DNA of 64,000 nucleotides, taken from NCBI RefSeq assembly GCF_043641555.1, contig NZ_JBHZRJ010000003.1, positions 868,001-932,000 on the forward strand. Direction: 5' to 3'. The position numbers were made by a program, and so were the translations under genes. The notes beneath the pieces are model-generated. The model was given only the letters and a program-made list of their open reading frames with translations, was not told the DNA's origin and did not search any database. Below, one piece after another: positions 1-9,048 of the stretch. Origin of the DNA: Saccharospirillum alexandrii_A. GTDB taxonomy: Bacteria; Pseudomonadota; Gammaproteobacteria; Pseudomonadales; Natronospirillaceae. Position 1 is the first letter of the stretch. Each line of letters starts with the position of its first letter.

Positions 1-2
1 GC

Positions 3-1064
3 ATCCTTGCGTTCAGCGGGCTGATAGTCTGGCCCGATGGCAGCGGCATCCACATGCTGATTTTTTTGCTGGTGTTCTGGCTGGCTCCGTCGCTGGTACT
101 CGTCTGGACTCTGATCAACGCCTGGTGGCGCAAGCGCAGCCCCTGGTGGCGCCACTGGCTGAGCACCGAAGACGATGCGGTAATCGCCGCCTGGTGCGCT
201 GCCCAAAGCCTCAAAGCCCAGGCGCTGTTTGTGGTGGCTGGCATGGCCTGGATGTGGCTAATGTTGCTGACCCGGCAACTGATTTTCTACTGGAGCACCT
301 CACTGCCGGGTGCCTCGGCGCGAGTTGACGATTTGTTCACGCTGCTGACGCTGGGCATTCTGAACGTGCCCGAACCGCTGGCGATCAGCGCGTCGCAGGC
401 AGGCAGCATTACCGGGTGGGAAACCGACTTGCTGAATTTCTCGGAGTACTGGGCTGTATGGCTGACCCAGGTCACTCTGCTTTGGGTGTTGCTACCGGTG
501 GTCCTCGCGTTGCTGGTGAATCACCGGGTCCTGAGGCGCCGGTTGGCGCACTGGCCGCGCTGGAACCGGCAGCTGCATCAGCGCTTTGAACAGCAAAGAC
601 CCGAGGTGTTGCACTTTGAATCGCTGACACCGGAGCAACCGGCCACCTATACGGCCCATGAGGCGGACCTGCCGACAACCGGGATGTCGCCTTCAGTCCC
701 GGTACTCGCCTGGCAGGATCCGCTGCCCGGCAGATTGCCCGCTGGCTCAGTCAACCTCGGTCGCGGCAGTCTGGCACAAGACGAAGCGACCATTGAGCGG
801 CACACTGAGCAGGAGGAGCCTGTCTGGGTGATTTCCGCACAGGCAGTACCCACCGGTGATCTGGCCGACCTGATTACGCTCAGCGCGGGCAGTCACAAGG
901 AAGTGAAAGTGTTGTTAAGCAGTTCGGCTGAACCGGGTTCCGGACAACGGGAAACCGACCGCCAGAGCTGGCAGGGCTTTGTCAGCACCCAGGAATTACC
1001 AGTGCAATTATACTGGCTCGATGCTCAGGCAACCGAGCTGGCAGCCCGGAAGGGAGCATCATGA
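3..1064 (+). CDS. DUF2868 membrane protein, 5'-truncated by window edge
   Basis: The reading frame is open back to base 3, so the gene probably starts before the window and the ATG at 54 is internal. Three hydrophobic stretches are visible: one at the left edge, one around FVVAGMAWMWLMLL, and one around LLWVLLPVVLALLV. A soluble, polar C-terminal half follows. The pattern matches the DUF2868 family, an inner-membrane protein of unknown function. Its stop overlaps the start of the next gene by 4 bases (ATGA), which indicates translational coupling to the DUF3482 GTPase. This gene pair is conserved in pseudomonads and relatives. The family call rests on this pairing and the topology. Confidence 0.75.
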   Translation: MLAFSGLIVWPDGSGIHMLIFLLVFWLAPSLVLVWTLINAWWRKRSPWWRHWLSTEDDAVIAAWCAAQSLKAQALFVVAGMAWMWLMLLTRQLIFYWSTSLPGASARVDDLFTLLTLGILNVPEPLAISASQAGSITGWETDLLNFSEYWAVWLTQVTLLWVLLPVVLALLVNHRVLRRRLAHWPRWNRQLHQRFEQQRPEVLHFESLTPEQPATYTAHEADLPTTGMSPSVPVLAWQDPLPGRLPAGSVNLGRGSLAQDEATIERHTEQEEPVWVISAQAVPTGDLADLITLSAGSHKEVKVLLSSSAEPGSGQRETDRQSWQGFVSTQELPVQLYWLDAQATELAARKGAS

Positions 1065-2485
1065 CCCGGAATCCGGCAACTGCCATGGCTACCCCGGTAT
1101 TCGCTGTGGTTGGACACCCCAATCAGGGCAAATCCAGCCTGGTGTCGACGCTGACTCAGGATGACCACATTGCGGTATCACCCGTCAGCGGCACCACCCG
1201 GGATGCCCACCGTTATCAGTTGATGCTTGAACAAAGCGTTCTGTATGAACTGATCGATACACCCGGATTTCAGCGTGCACGCCAGATCATCGCCTGGTGT
1301 GAACAGCACAGTGAGGGTGCCGCTGGCCGGCCTGAGGCGTTGCGGCGGTTTGTCGAGTCGCATCGCGACGACCCCAAATTCGCAGACGACTGCACTCTGC
1401 TGACCCCCGTGCTGGAAGGAGCCGGCATTGTCTACGTGGTCGATACCAGCCAGCGTTTTGACGCCACCTTTGAAGCCGAACTGACGCTGCTCTCCTGGAC
1501 CGCCCAGCCGCGACTGGCGCTGTTGAACCCAATACGGGAAACCGGACACGAAGCCGAGTGGCAGCTGGCGCTGCAGCAGTATTTTTCGCTGGTGCGTACC
1601 TTCAACCCTTTGCAGGCTCCGTTTGAGCATCATCTGGGTTTGTTGCGCAGCATGGCGGAGATCCATCTGCCCTGGCGTGAGGGTCTGATGCGCAGCGTTG
1701 AGGCCTTGTCGGAACAACGCCAGCAGCGCCATCAGCACAGCGCCGAAGCCCTGGTTTTGTATTTGCAACAAGTGCTGCAACACCGTCTGCGTCTGCCTCT
1801 GGCAGGGCCCAAAGACCAACTCAAGCAGCAGGGGCTGGCTCAGTTTAACCGCGATATCCAGCGACAGGAGCAGCAACTGCAAGTCACCCTCGCGGGCTAT
1901 TACGGGCATCGCAATCTCGACTGGACCGGCGAATGGCAGTCACTGGCGACCGATGACTTGCTGGATGCGCACGAATGGCGGGCCTGGGGCTTGTCGCGAA
2001 CCCGGCTGGCGTCACTGAGCGGGGCGGCCGGTGCTGCTTCTGGTCTGGTTGTCGATGCAGCCGTCGGGGGCACCTCCCTGTTTCTCGGAGCGGTTGTGGG
2101 CGGCGCACTGGGCAGTCTGGCCGGAGGCTTTGCCGGACGCGACCCGCTGAGTTTTGAGGTGCTGTCCCGGGTGCCCGGCTACGAGCAATGGCAACTCGGG
2201 CCGGTCTCCAATCTTGAGTTTGCATTGGCCCTGGCGGGGCGAAGCCTGCGCATCTGGTATCAGTTGCGTTGCCGTAACCATGCCCGGCGTGATGCGGTCT
2301 TGCTCAACCAGTCTGATTTAAGCCACTGGCTGGACGGCCTGGGTCGCAAACAGCAGGTCCAGTGGGTGTACTGGGTCCGTAAAATGATGAAAAGACCCTT
2401 GAACGAGAGTGAACAAAGTCAGTTAATGGGTTTGATTGTTGCTCTAGGGGAGCAAATGGATAAACCCGGGTCACAGCTGTCTTAG
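1061..2485 (+). CDS. DUF3482-family GTPase
   Basis: This is a 474-aa protein. A P-loop, GHPNQGKSS, lies at residues 18-26, a TTRD switch-I threonine near residue 46 and a DTPG G3 motif near residue 67, so it is an Era/EngA-like G domain. Where a G4 NKxD motif is expected the protein reads ALLNPIRE, so guanine recognition may be non-canonical. A glycine-rich hydrophobic stretch at about residues 315-360 could insert into or touch the membrane. DUF3482 proteins are uncharacterised partners of DUF2868 proteins, and here the two genes overlap by 4 bp. Start could be M1 or M9; M1 is kept because of the overlap. Molecular role unknown. Confidence 0.85.
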   Translation: MTRNPATAMATPVFAVVGHPNQGKSSLVSTLTQDDHIAVSPVSGTTRDAHRYQLMLEQSVLYELIDTPGFQRARQIIAWCEQHSEGAAGRPEALRRFVESHRDDPKFADDCTLLTPVLEGAGIVYVVDTSQRFDATFEAELTLLSWTAQPRLALLNPIRETGHEAEWQLALQQYFSLVRTFNPLQAPFEHHLGLLRSMAEIHLPWREGLMRSVEALSEQRQQRHQHSAEALVLYLQQVLQHRLRLPLAGPKDQLKQQGLAQFNRDIQRQEQQLQVTLAGYYGHRNLDWTGEWQSLATDDLLDAHEWRAWGLSRTRLASLSGAAGAASGLVVDAAVGGTSLFLGAVVGGALGSLAGGFAGRDPLSFEVLSRVPGYEQWQLGPVSNLEFALALAGRSLRIWYQLRCRNHARRDAVLLNQSDLSHWLDGLGRKQQVQWVYWVRKMMKRPLNESEQSQLMGLIVALGEQMDKPGSQLS

Positions 2486-2556
2486 TAAAAAGCCATCACT
2501 GTGATACTATTTTCAGCCAATAACCTTAAAAATCAAACGTGTAAGGACGCCGTAAC

Positions 2557-3534
2557 GTGATCTGGATTGTGCTGGGCCTGGTAGTCGTATTGTTGATCGT
2601 ATTGGGCCCGCGGCCCCGGGTGGCGTTGCGGTGGGTCGTCGATGAACTGCCGGTCGAGCTAGGCGGTTTGTCCGACTGGCTGGCAGAGACGGAGCAATCC
2701 CGGGGCGAAGTCACCGAAGGGGCCGAAAAGCACGTTCGGTTCGCCAACCCAAACGCGCCGGCCAAAACACCACTGGTGGTTCTCTACCTGCACGGTTTTT
2801 CCGCAACCCGCCAGGAGCTGGCTCCCATTCCCGAACGGGTAGCCGAGGCCATCGGCGCCAACTATTACGGTGCCCGTTTGACTGGCCATGGCCTCGACAG
2901 CGAAAGTCTGGGCAAGGCCCAGGCCGGTGACTGGCTGAAAGACACCGCCGAAGCCTGGCAGATTGCCCGGTCGCTGGGCGACCGTGTCATCGTCATCAGT
3001 TGCTCAACGGGTGGCACTCTGTCTACCTGGCTGGCACAGCAACCATCGGCACAGGATGCCCTGGCCGCCATGGTGCTGTTCGCTCCCAATTTTCAGCCCC
3101 GTCACTGGGCGTCGAAGCTGTTTGGCTGGCCCTGGTCCCGCTATTGGATGCCGTGGCTTGCCGGTCACGAATATGGCCGGGAACCGGAAGGTGAACTTTC
3201 CGGCAAATACTGGACCTCCAGTTACCCGACCCGGGTGTTGCATCAATTGCAGGCTCTGGTGGTTGCGGTGAGAAAAAGCCGGCTCGATGCCATCAAGGCC
3301 CCCTCGCTGTTTCTGTACAGTGAGGATGATCATGTGGTGAATGCCAAATACACCGATCGGGTGTACGAGAAGTGGGGTTCTGACGTTAAGGAACGTATTC
3401 GAATAGACGGGGTGGATGGGGAGTCCAACCATGTGTTTACCGGAGACATCGTTGCGCCACACCGGACCGAAGACAGCATAGATCAGGTACTGACCTTTCT
3501 GAAACAACAGGAAATAGCAGCCACACCGGGTTAG
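2557..3534 (+). CDS. Alpha/beta hydrolase, membrane-anchored
   Basis: This is a 325-aa protein starting at GTG 2557, with an AAGGA ribosome site at 2543. An N-terminal hydrophobic segment (residues 1-18) suggests a signal anchor. The hydrolase fold shows an oxyanion-type LYLHGFSA motif near residue 80, a nucleophile in the elbow SCSTGG (Ser150), an acid at Asp257 or Asp258 (SEDDH) and a likely catalytic His292 (SNHVF). Carboxylesterase or lipase activity is inferred; the substrate is unknown. It stands 71 bp after the GTPase and may share its transcript. The 3' end is convergent with the small outer-membrane-like gene. Confidence 0.8.
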   Translation: MIWIVLGLVVVLLIVLGPRPRVALRWVVDELPVELGGLSDWLAETEQSRGEVTEGAEKHVRFANPNAPAKTPLVVLYLHGFSATRQELAPIPERVAEAIGANYYGARLTGHGLDSESLGKAQAGDWLKDTAEAWQIARSLGDRVIVISCSTGGTLSTWLAQQPSAQDALAAMVLFAPNFQPRHWASKLFGWPWSRYWMPWLAGHEYGREPEGELSGKYWTSSYPTRVLHQLQALVVAVRKSRLDAIKAPSLFLYSEDDHVVNAKYTDRVYEKWGSDVKERIRIDGVDGESNHVFTGDIVAPHRTEDSIDQVLTFLKQQEIAATPG

Positions 3535-3567
3535 CCAGAAGCCTGACCCGGTGTGAACAGGGCTTAC

Positions 3568-4014
3568 TTAGAAGTGCAGGCCTACCGTGAAGTACCCATT
3601 ACCCGGGTGAGCACCGCCTTCGATAAACAATACCCGGTTGCTGATCAGGATATTAAGACCAACTTCAGCGGCCAGACCAAAGTCTGCATCACCATTTCCT
3701 TCAGCGCCAAGGCCCGGCCCCAGGCTCGCATACATGTCGAGGCCAGTATCGAGCGGAAACAGCAAACCCAGTGACAGATCCCCGCCGATGGCCACGTCAT
3801 CGTTAAAGCCAACACCCAGCTCAATTTCGCCGTAAGTGTTCAGGCCATTATTTTCCAGGGCGGGCACATTGATGGGGAAACCAATGGCGCCGATAAAACC
3901 AACGCCACCGCCATAGGAGGCGAGGCCCAGCTCAGCGCCACCGCGGCCACCGGCATAGGCCGTACTGGCAAGTGTTGCGGCTGCGAGCGTTGCAGCGATC
4001 AGTACTTTTTTCAT
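3568..4014 (-). CDS. Small secreted, probable outer-membrane beta-barrel protein
   Basis: This 148-aa protein has a clear Sec signal peptide (MKK, a hydrophobic run, then AYA) that would be cleaved around residue 21. The mature part is glycine-rich, with alternating hydrophobic residues, and ends in Phe (VGLHF). A C-terminal aromatic residue is typical of BAM-inserted outer-membrane barrels. The length would suit a small 6-8-strand barrel. I do not recognise a specific family; YfaZ-like is a possibility. It is transcribed divergently from trhO across about 210 bp. Confidence 0.65.
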   Translation of the reverse strand: MKKVLIAATLAAATLASTAYAGGRGGAELGLASYGGGVGFIGAIGFPINVPALENNGLNTYGEIELGVGFNDDVAIGGDLSLGLLFPLDTGLDMYASLGPGLGAEGNGDADFGLAAEVGLNILISNRVLFIEGGAHPGNGYFTVGLHF

Positions 4015-4224
4015 GTGAGTATCCTCGAGCGAACAGTGTGGAGTTTCGAAGCTAAACAGCCCTGTTTAAGACTCCTGACAACGCAGTCTAGCGGGTCAGA
4101 ACGACAATTTGAACGCTGTAACGGCAAGAACGACTGTGGAAATCGTGGCCCGGGTCACTTAAACTTCTCCGCCCAACTAACCCGTGGCTCTGGATTTGCG
4201 ATCCAGCCCGCTATAGGAAATTTC

Positions 4225-5232
4225 ATGACTGACACCACTGTAGCAGAAACCATTGCGGTTTCTGCAATGTATCACTTCGTTCGTCTCAAAGATTACGCCG
4301 ACTACCGTCAACCCCTGCTGGATATGATGGAGGCGGAAGGCATTCGTGGCACCTTGCTGCTCGCGTCCGAGGGCATCAATGGCACGGTCGCCGGCCGACC
4401 GGACGCCATAGAACGCCTTCTTGGCTGGATCAAAAGCCAGGGCCCGTTCGCCGGTCTCAGCCACAAAGAATCTTTTTGCGATGAGATGCCGTTTTATCGC
4501 ACCAAGGTAAAGCTTAAGAAAGAAATCGTCACCATGGGTGTTGAAGGCATCGATCCGCTGAATGTGGTTGGTACCTACGTAAAACCCGAAGACTGGAACA
4601 CGTTGATTTCAGACCCCGAGGTCGTGCTGGTCGATACCCGCAATGAATACGAAGTGGCCATCGGCACCTTCAAGAATGCGCTGAACCCGCACACCCAAAC
4701 CTTTCGCGAATTTCCGGACTATGTAAAACAGAACCTCGACCCGGCCAAGCATAAGAAAGTGGCCATGTTTTGCACCGGCGGCATTCGCTGCGAAAAATCT
4801 ACGGCTTACCTGAAAGAGCAGGGCTTCAACGAGGTATACCACCTTGAAGGCGGCATCCTCAAATACCTGGAGAACGTTCCGGAAGCCGATTCCCTATGGC
4901 AGGGCGAGTGCTTCGTATTCGACAACCGGGTCACGGTAAAACACGGCCTCGAACCCGGCCGTTACGACCAGTGCCACGCCTGCCGGATGCCCATTTCCGA
5001 TATCGAAAAAGCCCACGCCCATTACGAACCGGGTGTCAGCTGCCCGCATTGCTACGACAAGGTAACCGAAGACCGTCGTCAGCGCTTTATCGAACGCGAA
5101 CGCCAGGTGCAACTGGCCAAAGCGCGCGGTGAAGCGCACATTGGCGCCGACGCCAAAGAAAGCATCGAACAGCGTCGGGCTCGCAAAGCGGCTGAGCGTG
5201 AGGCCCAGCGGTCTGCTAACTTGACTGCATAG
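4225..5232 (+). CDS. trhO: tRNA uridine(34) hydroxylase, rhodanese type
   Basis: This is a 335-aa YceA/TrhO-family protein, which forms 5-hydroxyuridine at wobble U34 of tRNAs using oxygen. An N-terminal ferredoxin-like domain carries the typical EGINGTVAG motif. A rhodanese domain has the active loop CTGGIRCEKS (Cys183). The C-terminal region has two CxxC pairs (CHAC and CPHC) and a basic tail. The frame is open upstream to 4015, but the ATG at 4225 follows AGGAAA and begins the family homology. It is alone on the + strand, and its stop lies 13 bp before the outer arm of palindromic element copy 1. Confidence 0.95.
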   Translation: MTDTTVAETIAVSAMYHFVRLKDYADYRQPLLDMMEAEGIRGTLLLASEGINGTVAGRPDAIERLLGWIKSQGPFAGLSHKESFCDEMPFYRTKVKLKKEIVTMGVEGIDPLNVVGTYVKPEDWNTLISDPEVVLVDTRNEYEVAIGTFKNALNPHTQTFREFPDYVKQNLDPAKHKKVAMFCTGGIRCEKSTAYLKEQGFNEVYHLEGGILKYLENVPEADSLWQGECFVFDNRVTVKHGLEPGRYDQCHACRMPISDIEKAHAHYEPGVSCPHCYDKVTEDRRQRFIERERQVQLAKARGEAHIGADAKESIEQRRARKAAEREAQRSANLTA

Positions 5233-5245
5233 CGTTTGGAGGCTC

Positions 5246-5422
5246 AAGTTTCCGAGTTCGAGTTTTTTTAGTGCCATGAGTTCGTATCAGCCACCGGGCA
5301 TCCCTGTCTGGGGTCGGCGTGAATCCCTCCCTGGAGCCTAGACCGCAGCATCCTTGCTGCGGACTTCCCCAGACAGAGATGCCCGGCACCTGATACTTAA
5401 CACGGAGCGAACTCGGAAACTT
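5246..5422. repeat. Palindromic intergenic element, copy 1 (extended form)
   Basis: Inner arms at 5294-5313 and 5367-5386 pair almost perfectly (CCTGTCTGGGG with CCCCAGACAG next to the core). GTATCAG/CTGATAC pair outside them. A further outer arm, AAGTTTCCGAGTTCG (5246-5260), pairs with 5408-5422. The core holds the hairpin CCGCAGCA/TGCTGCGG (5343-5362). It fills the gap between convergent trhO and galM. Its core is the reverse orientation of copies 2, 3, 5 and 7. Confidence 0.9.
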
Positions 5423-5440
5423 ACATTAGCTGCGGAGGTT

Positions 5441-6511
5441 TCAATCCTGCCCGAATCCAAACACCAGAGTGGCCCGGTAGGTCTGATCTGGGGTCAGAGT
5501 ACAATTGGGGAAGTGATCGTGATTGGGAGAATCGGGCCAAGCGCCCGGCTCCATGCAGAAAGCGCCATGGCGCTGATAAGTCTCTGTATCGTTTTTCGGC
5601 GTTCCGCCCAGAAAACCGCCACTGTAAAACTGCACACCGGGCAGGGTACTTGAACACCGCATCCAGCGACCGCTGGGTACATGCCGGGCTTCGGCCATCA
5701 GCGTCAGTGGCCCTTCCATTTTTTTGCCAAATACATAGTTGTGATCGTAGCCGCCGGCCCGAGCGAGGCTGGGGTCACCCAGGCTTTCAAGTGCCTGGTC
5801 GATCGGGCGCCAGTTGCGCAAATCCAGCGCCGTGTTTTCAACCTTAACCAGCTCGCCTGTTGGCAGCAGCGTGTCATCGATGTCGGTTACTGTGTCGCTG
5901 TGTACCCGGAATTCATGATCTTTAAGCGAGCCTGCTGCCGCACCCGCTAGATTGAAATAAGCATGGTTGGTCAGATTCACCAGCGTGGTTTTCGTCGTGG
6001 TTGCCTCGTAGTCGATGACAACCTCATCCTTATTCGTTAGTCGGATTCGCTGAGTTATGGTCAGCTCGCCCGGGTAGCCGGCATCGCCGTCAGGTGACGT
6101 CAGGGTGAAAATCAGACTGGGTTCGTCGTTTTCCAGGTTGATCTGGCTGTCCCAAATGAGATGACCAAAGCCGTGTGAGCCACCGTGCAGATGATGCCCG
6201 CCACTGTTGCACTCCAGATCCAATGCCTGACCGTTGACGCTGGTTTTGCCATGGCCAATGCGGTTGGCGTAGCGGCCAATGGTCGCGCCAAAGTTGGCGT
6301 TCTGGGCAATAAAAGCCTCTAGCGTGTCGCAACCCAGAACCAGGTTTTCGTTATCCGCCATACCTGGTAATCGAAAGCCCACAAATGCCGCCCCCAGGTT
6401 GTAGAATCGGGCTTCGCTTCCGTTTTTGTTGCGCAGCGTGAACGCTTTAACGGCGCGGCCGTCACTGAGGGCGCCAATGGTTTCTTCAGAGTTGATTGGG
6501 GTGACGGTCAC
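5441..6511 (-). CDS. galM: Aldose 1-epimerase (mutarotase)
   Basis: This protein interconverts alpha- and beta-galactose so that GalK receives its alpha substrate. Family motifs are NANFGATIGRYANRI, the histidine-bearing HHLHGG, LTNHAYFNLAG and a C-terminal FCMEPGAWPDSPN region with the catalytic Glu. The frame extends to a GTG at 6550, but no ribosome site is seen there. The GTG at 6511 has GGAG six bases upstream and gives 356 aa, close to the usual 340-350, so I prefer it. It is the last gene of the galTKM set but is separated from galK by palindromic element copy 2, so it may have weaker or separate expression. Confidence 0.9.
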   Translation of the reverse strand: MTVTPINSEETIGALSDGRAVKAFTLRNKNGSEARFYNLGAAFVGFRLPGMADNENLVLGCDTLEAFIAQNANFGATIGRYANRIGHGKTSVNGQALDLECNSGGHHLHGGSHGFGHLIWDSQINLENDEPSLIFTLTSPDGDAGYPGELTITQRIRLTNKDEVVIDYEATTTKTTLVNLTNHAYFNLAGAAAGSLKDHEFRVHSDTVTDIDDTLLPTGELVKVENTALDLRNWRPIDQALESLGDPSLARAGGYDHNYVFGKKMEGPLTLMAEARHVPSGRWMRCSSTLPGVQFYSGGFLGGTPKNDTETYQRHGAFCMEPGAWPDSPNHDHFPNCTLTPDQTYRATLVFGFGQD

Positions 6512-6583
6512 AGGGGGCTCCAGATTTGTTGTTGATTTATTTATTGTCACTCGAGTCTTAAATTTGCCAGATTAAGAGCGGCG

Positions 6584-6718
6584 GGTGCCAATGTTGGCTC
6601 TGTGGGGGAGTCCGCAGCAAGGATGCTGCGGCCTAGGCTCCATGGATGGATTGAGTGGGCGGCACTCCGCCCGACCCCACAGAGCCAGCATTGGTAGTCG
6701 ACGCGGACTATTGGCACC
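6584..6718. repeat. Palindromic intergenic element, copy 2
   Basis: Arms at 6588-6607 and 6675-6694 pair over 20 bp with one mismatch (CTCTGTGGGG with CCCCACAGAG beside the core). GGTGCCAAT (6584) can also pair with ATTGGCACC (6710-6718). The core contains CCGCAGCA/TGCTGCGG, CCTAGG and CCATGG, and the GCCGACCCC end is enlarged by a small GGGCGG/CCGCCC hairpin. It lies between galK and galM within a co-directional gene set. Confidence 0.9.
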
Positions 6719-6810
6719 ATAGTAACCTTGACGTCTTTGGTTAATGTGAATATGCGCCGTATTGTGAAAGCAGCGGCCGGGCAAGTCCATCCCGGCGCTG
6801 GCTTTTGTGG

Positions 6811-7959
6811 TCAGTCCGGGTAGGCACCATCGACCGGGTGGCAGACGTAGACCGTAGGCTTGATGCCAAATTCGGCCTCGTAGCGCTGGTTTACCCGCTC
6901 GATGACGGACTCGACCTGGTGCTCATGCACCAGCGACACGACACAGCCACCAAAACCGCCTCCGGTCATGCGAACACCGCCCTGGTCACCGATCAGGTCG
7001 GCAATCATGGCCACCAATCCATCGATGGGCGGCACGGTAATTTCGAAATCATCTCGCATCGAGGCATGGCTGGCGGCCATCAATTCGCTGATTCGCGGCC
7101 AGTCCGATTGGGCCAGGGCGTCGGCTGCTGCAAGGGTGCGCTCGTTTTCGGTGATGATGTGACGGGCCCGGCGGTAGGTGACCGGGTCCATCCCGTCTCT
7201 TTCTTGCTCCAGCTGTGCCAGTGTGGCATCGCGCAGGGCCGGTACCTGCAAGTGCAGGGCGGCGGCTTCGCACTGTAACCGGCGCTGGTTGTATTCACTG
7301 TCGACCAGGCCGCGTTTCACATTGGAGTTGATGATGACGATGGCCGCATCCGCAGGCATGGGTACCGGCTGGGTGGTCAGGCTACGGCAGTCGATCAGGG
7401 CGGCGTGGCCCTGTTGTCCGCGGGCCGATATTAACTGATCCATAATGCCGCACTGGCAACCGACAAACTGGTTTTCAGCCTGCTGGCTGAACAGGGCTGC
7501 TTGGGTGCCGCTGAGGGTTTCCCCGGCCAGTTGGGTCATGGCGCGGGCAGTCACCACTTCGAGTGAAGCCGATGAACTCAGGCCAGCGCCCTGGGGCACA
7601 TTACCGGTGACCAGTAAATCAGCGCCACAGAGCTGGTAACCCGCCTTGCGCAGTACATCGCAGACACCGCGCAGGTAATCGGACCAGGGGGCAGCAGCGT
7701 CGTGCTCGATGGGCTCATCCAGATGGAAGCTGGAGCGGGCTTCATTCAGATCAAGTGCCACCAGATTGACAACCCGGTCTTCGCGCGGGTTGCCAACAAT
7801 ACAGGTGTGGTAATCAATGGCTGCCGGCAACACAAAGCCATCGTTGTAGTCGGTGTGCTCGCCGATCAGGTTGACCCGACCCGGTGCCCGAAAGTGATGG
7901 TGTGCGGCGGTGCCATAGAGCCGTTCGAAGGCCTGGCGGGCAGTGGTGTACAAATCCAT
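6811..7959 (-). CDS. galK: Galactokinase
   Basis: This 382-aa GHMP kinase phosphorylates alpha-D-galactose at C1 with ATP in the Leloir pathway. The N-terminal galactose-binding signature GRVNLIGEHTDYNDGFVLP is present, as are the GHMP phosphate loop NVPQGAGLSSSASLEV and the C-terminal MTGGGFGGCVVSLV motif. The length equals that of the E. coli enzyme. Its ATG shares a base with the galT stop (TAATG), so the two are translationally coupled. Expression is probably controlled by the LacI-type regulator through the palindrome at 9049. Confidence 0.97.
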   Translation of the reverse strand: MDLYTTARQAFERLYGTAAHHHFRAPGRVNLIGEHTDYNDGFVLPAAIDYHTCIVGNPREDRVVNLVALDLNEARSSFHLDEPIEHDAAAPWSDYLRGVCDVLRKAGYQLCGADLLVTGNVPQGAGLSSSASLEVVTARAMTQLAGETLSGTQAALFSQQAENQFVGCQCGIMDQLISARGQQGHAALIDCRSLTTQPVPMPADAAIVIINSNVKRGLVDSEYNQRRLQCEAAALHLQVPALRDATLAQLEQERDGMDPVTYRRARHIITENERTLAAADALAQSDWPRISELMAASHASMRDDFEITVPPIDGLVAMIADLIGDQGGVRMTGGGFGGCVVSLVHEHQVESVIERVNQRYEAEFGIKPTVYVCHPVDGAYPD

Positions 7960-9008
7960 TAGCGTTGTTCCCGGTAGTGGATGTCGCTGAGTGTTTGCAG
8001 CCGTTCGGCCGCTTGCTCGGGCGTTAGATCACGTTGCGGTTCAGCCAGCATTTCATAGCCGACCATGAACTTGCGCACGGTGGCACTGCGCAGCAGGGGC
8101 GGGTAGAAGTGCGCATGCACCTGCCAGTGGTCGTTGGCATTGCCATCGCAGGGGGCACCGTGCCATCCCATAGAATAGGGGAAGGAGGTCTCAAACAGGT
8201 TGTCGTAACGGGTCGTCAGGCGCTTGAGTATGTCGGCAAGCGCGTGCTTTTCATCGGCGTTCAGGTCCGTCAGGTGGCGCCGGTGCTGGCGTGGCATCAG
8301 CAATGTCTCGAACGGCCAGCTGGCCCAGAACGGTACCACGGCTATCCAGTGGTCGTTGCTGACCACAGTGCGGCTGCCGTCAGCGGTTTCCCGGTCTGCA
8401 TAGTCGAGCAGCAGGGGGCGACCGTGTTGTTCAAAGTAATCGCGCTGGGCGCTGTGCTCCCGGGCAGGCAGGGTGGGCAGGCCATTGCTGGCCCAAATCT
8501 GGCCGTGCGGGTGTGGTTGCGAGCAACCCATCACCGTGCCCTTGTTTTCAAACAGCTGCACCCAGCGATAGCGACTGCCCAGTTCCTCCAGTTGCTCGAC
8601 CCAGGTATCGACCACCTTGCCAATGGCCGGCACCGACATTTGCGGCAGCGTCAGTGCATGATCCGGGCTGAAACACAGCACCCGGGCCTCACCCTGTTCG
8701 GCCTGAACCTGCATCAGCGGGTCTTGCTCTGTTTCATAGGCGGGTGTGTCGGCGGTAAGAGCGCCGAAATCGTTTCCAAAAACGAAGGTATCGGTGTAGT
8801 CCGGGTTACGGTCGCCGGAAATTCGCGTGTTACCCGCGCACAGGTAGCAATTCGGGTCGTGGTGGGGCAGTTCCGGTTCATTGACCGCTTCGGTCTGCCC
8901 TTGCCAGGGCCGCTTGGAACGGTGCGGAGAGACCAGTACCCAGTCTTCAGTCAGGGGGTTGAACCGCCTGTGCGGATGATCGCTCGGGTTGAAGGAATGG
9001 GCGCTCAT
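7959..9008 (-). CDS. galT: Galactose-1-phosphate uridylyltransferase
   Basis: This 349-aa Leloir enzyme exchanges UMP between UDP-glucose and galactose-1-phosphate. The active-site HPHGQIW motif (HxHxQ, with the nucleophilic histidine) follows NKGTVMGCSQP, and zinc-site residues are visible near CYLCAGN. The ATG at 9008 has AGGAGG six bases upstream. It is first in the galT-galK-galM set, divergent from the regulator, with the operator-like palindrome 41 bp upstream of its start. galE is not in this window, so the epimerase must be encoded elsewhere. Confidence 0.97.
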   Translation of the reverse strand: MSAHSFNPSDHPHRRFNPLTEDWVLVSPHRSKRPWQGQTEAVNEPELPHHDPNCYLCAGNTRISGDRNPDYTDTFVFGNDFGALTADTPAYETEQDPLMQVQAEQGEARVLCFSPDHALTLPQMSVPAIGKVVDTWVEQLEELGSRYRWVQLFENKGTVMGCSQPHPHGQIWASNGLPTLPAREHSAQRDYFEQHGRPLLLDYADRETADGSRTVVSNDHWIAVVPFWASWPFETLLMPRQHRRHLTDLNADEKHALADILKRLTTRYDNLFETSFPYSMGWHGAPCDGNANDHWQVHAHFYPPLLRSATVRKFMVGYEMLAEPQRDLTPEQAAERLQTLSDIHYREQR

Positions 9009-9048
9009 TGCAGCCTCCTGTTATTCTTTGCATTGCAGTTTATCGTAT

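Noticed and set aside
4015..4224. Upstream extension of trhO to 4015
   Set aside because: This part shows no family homology, and the ATG at 4225 has a good ribosome site and starts the conserved domain.
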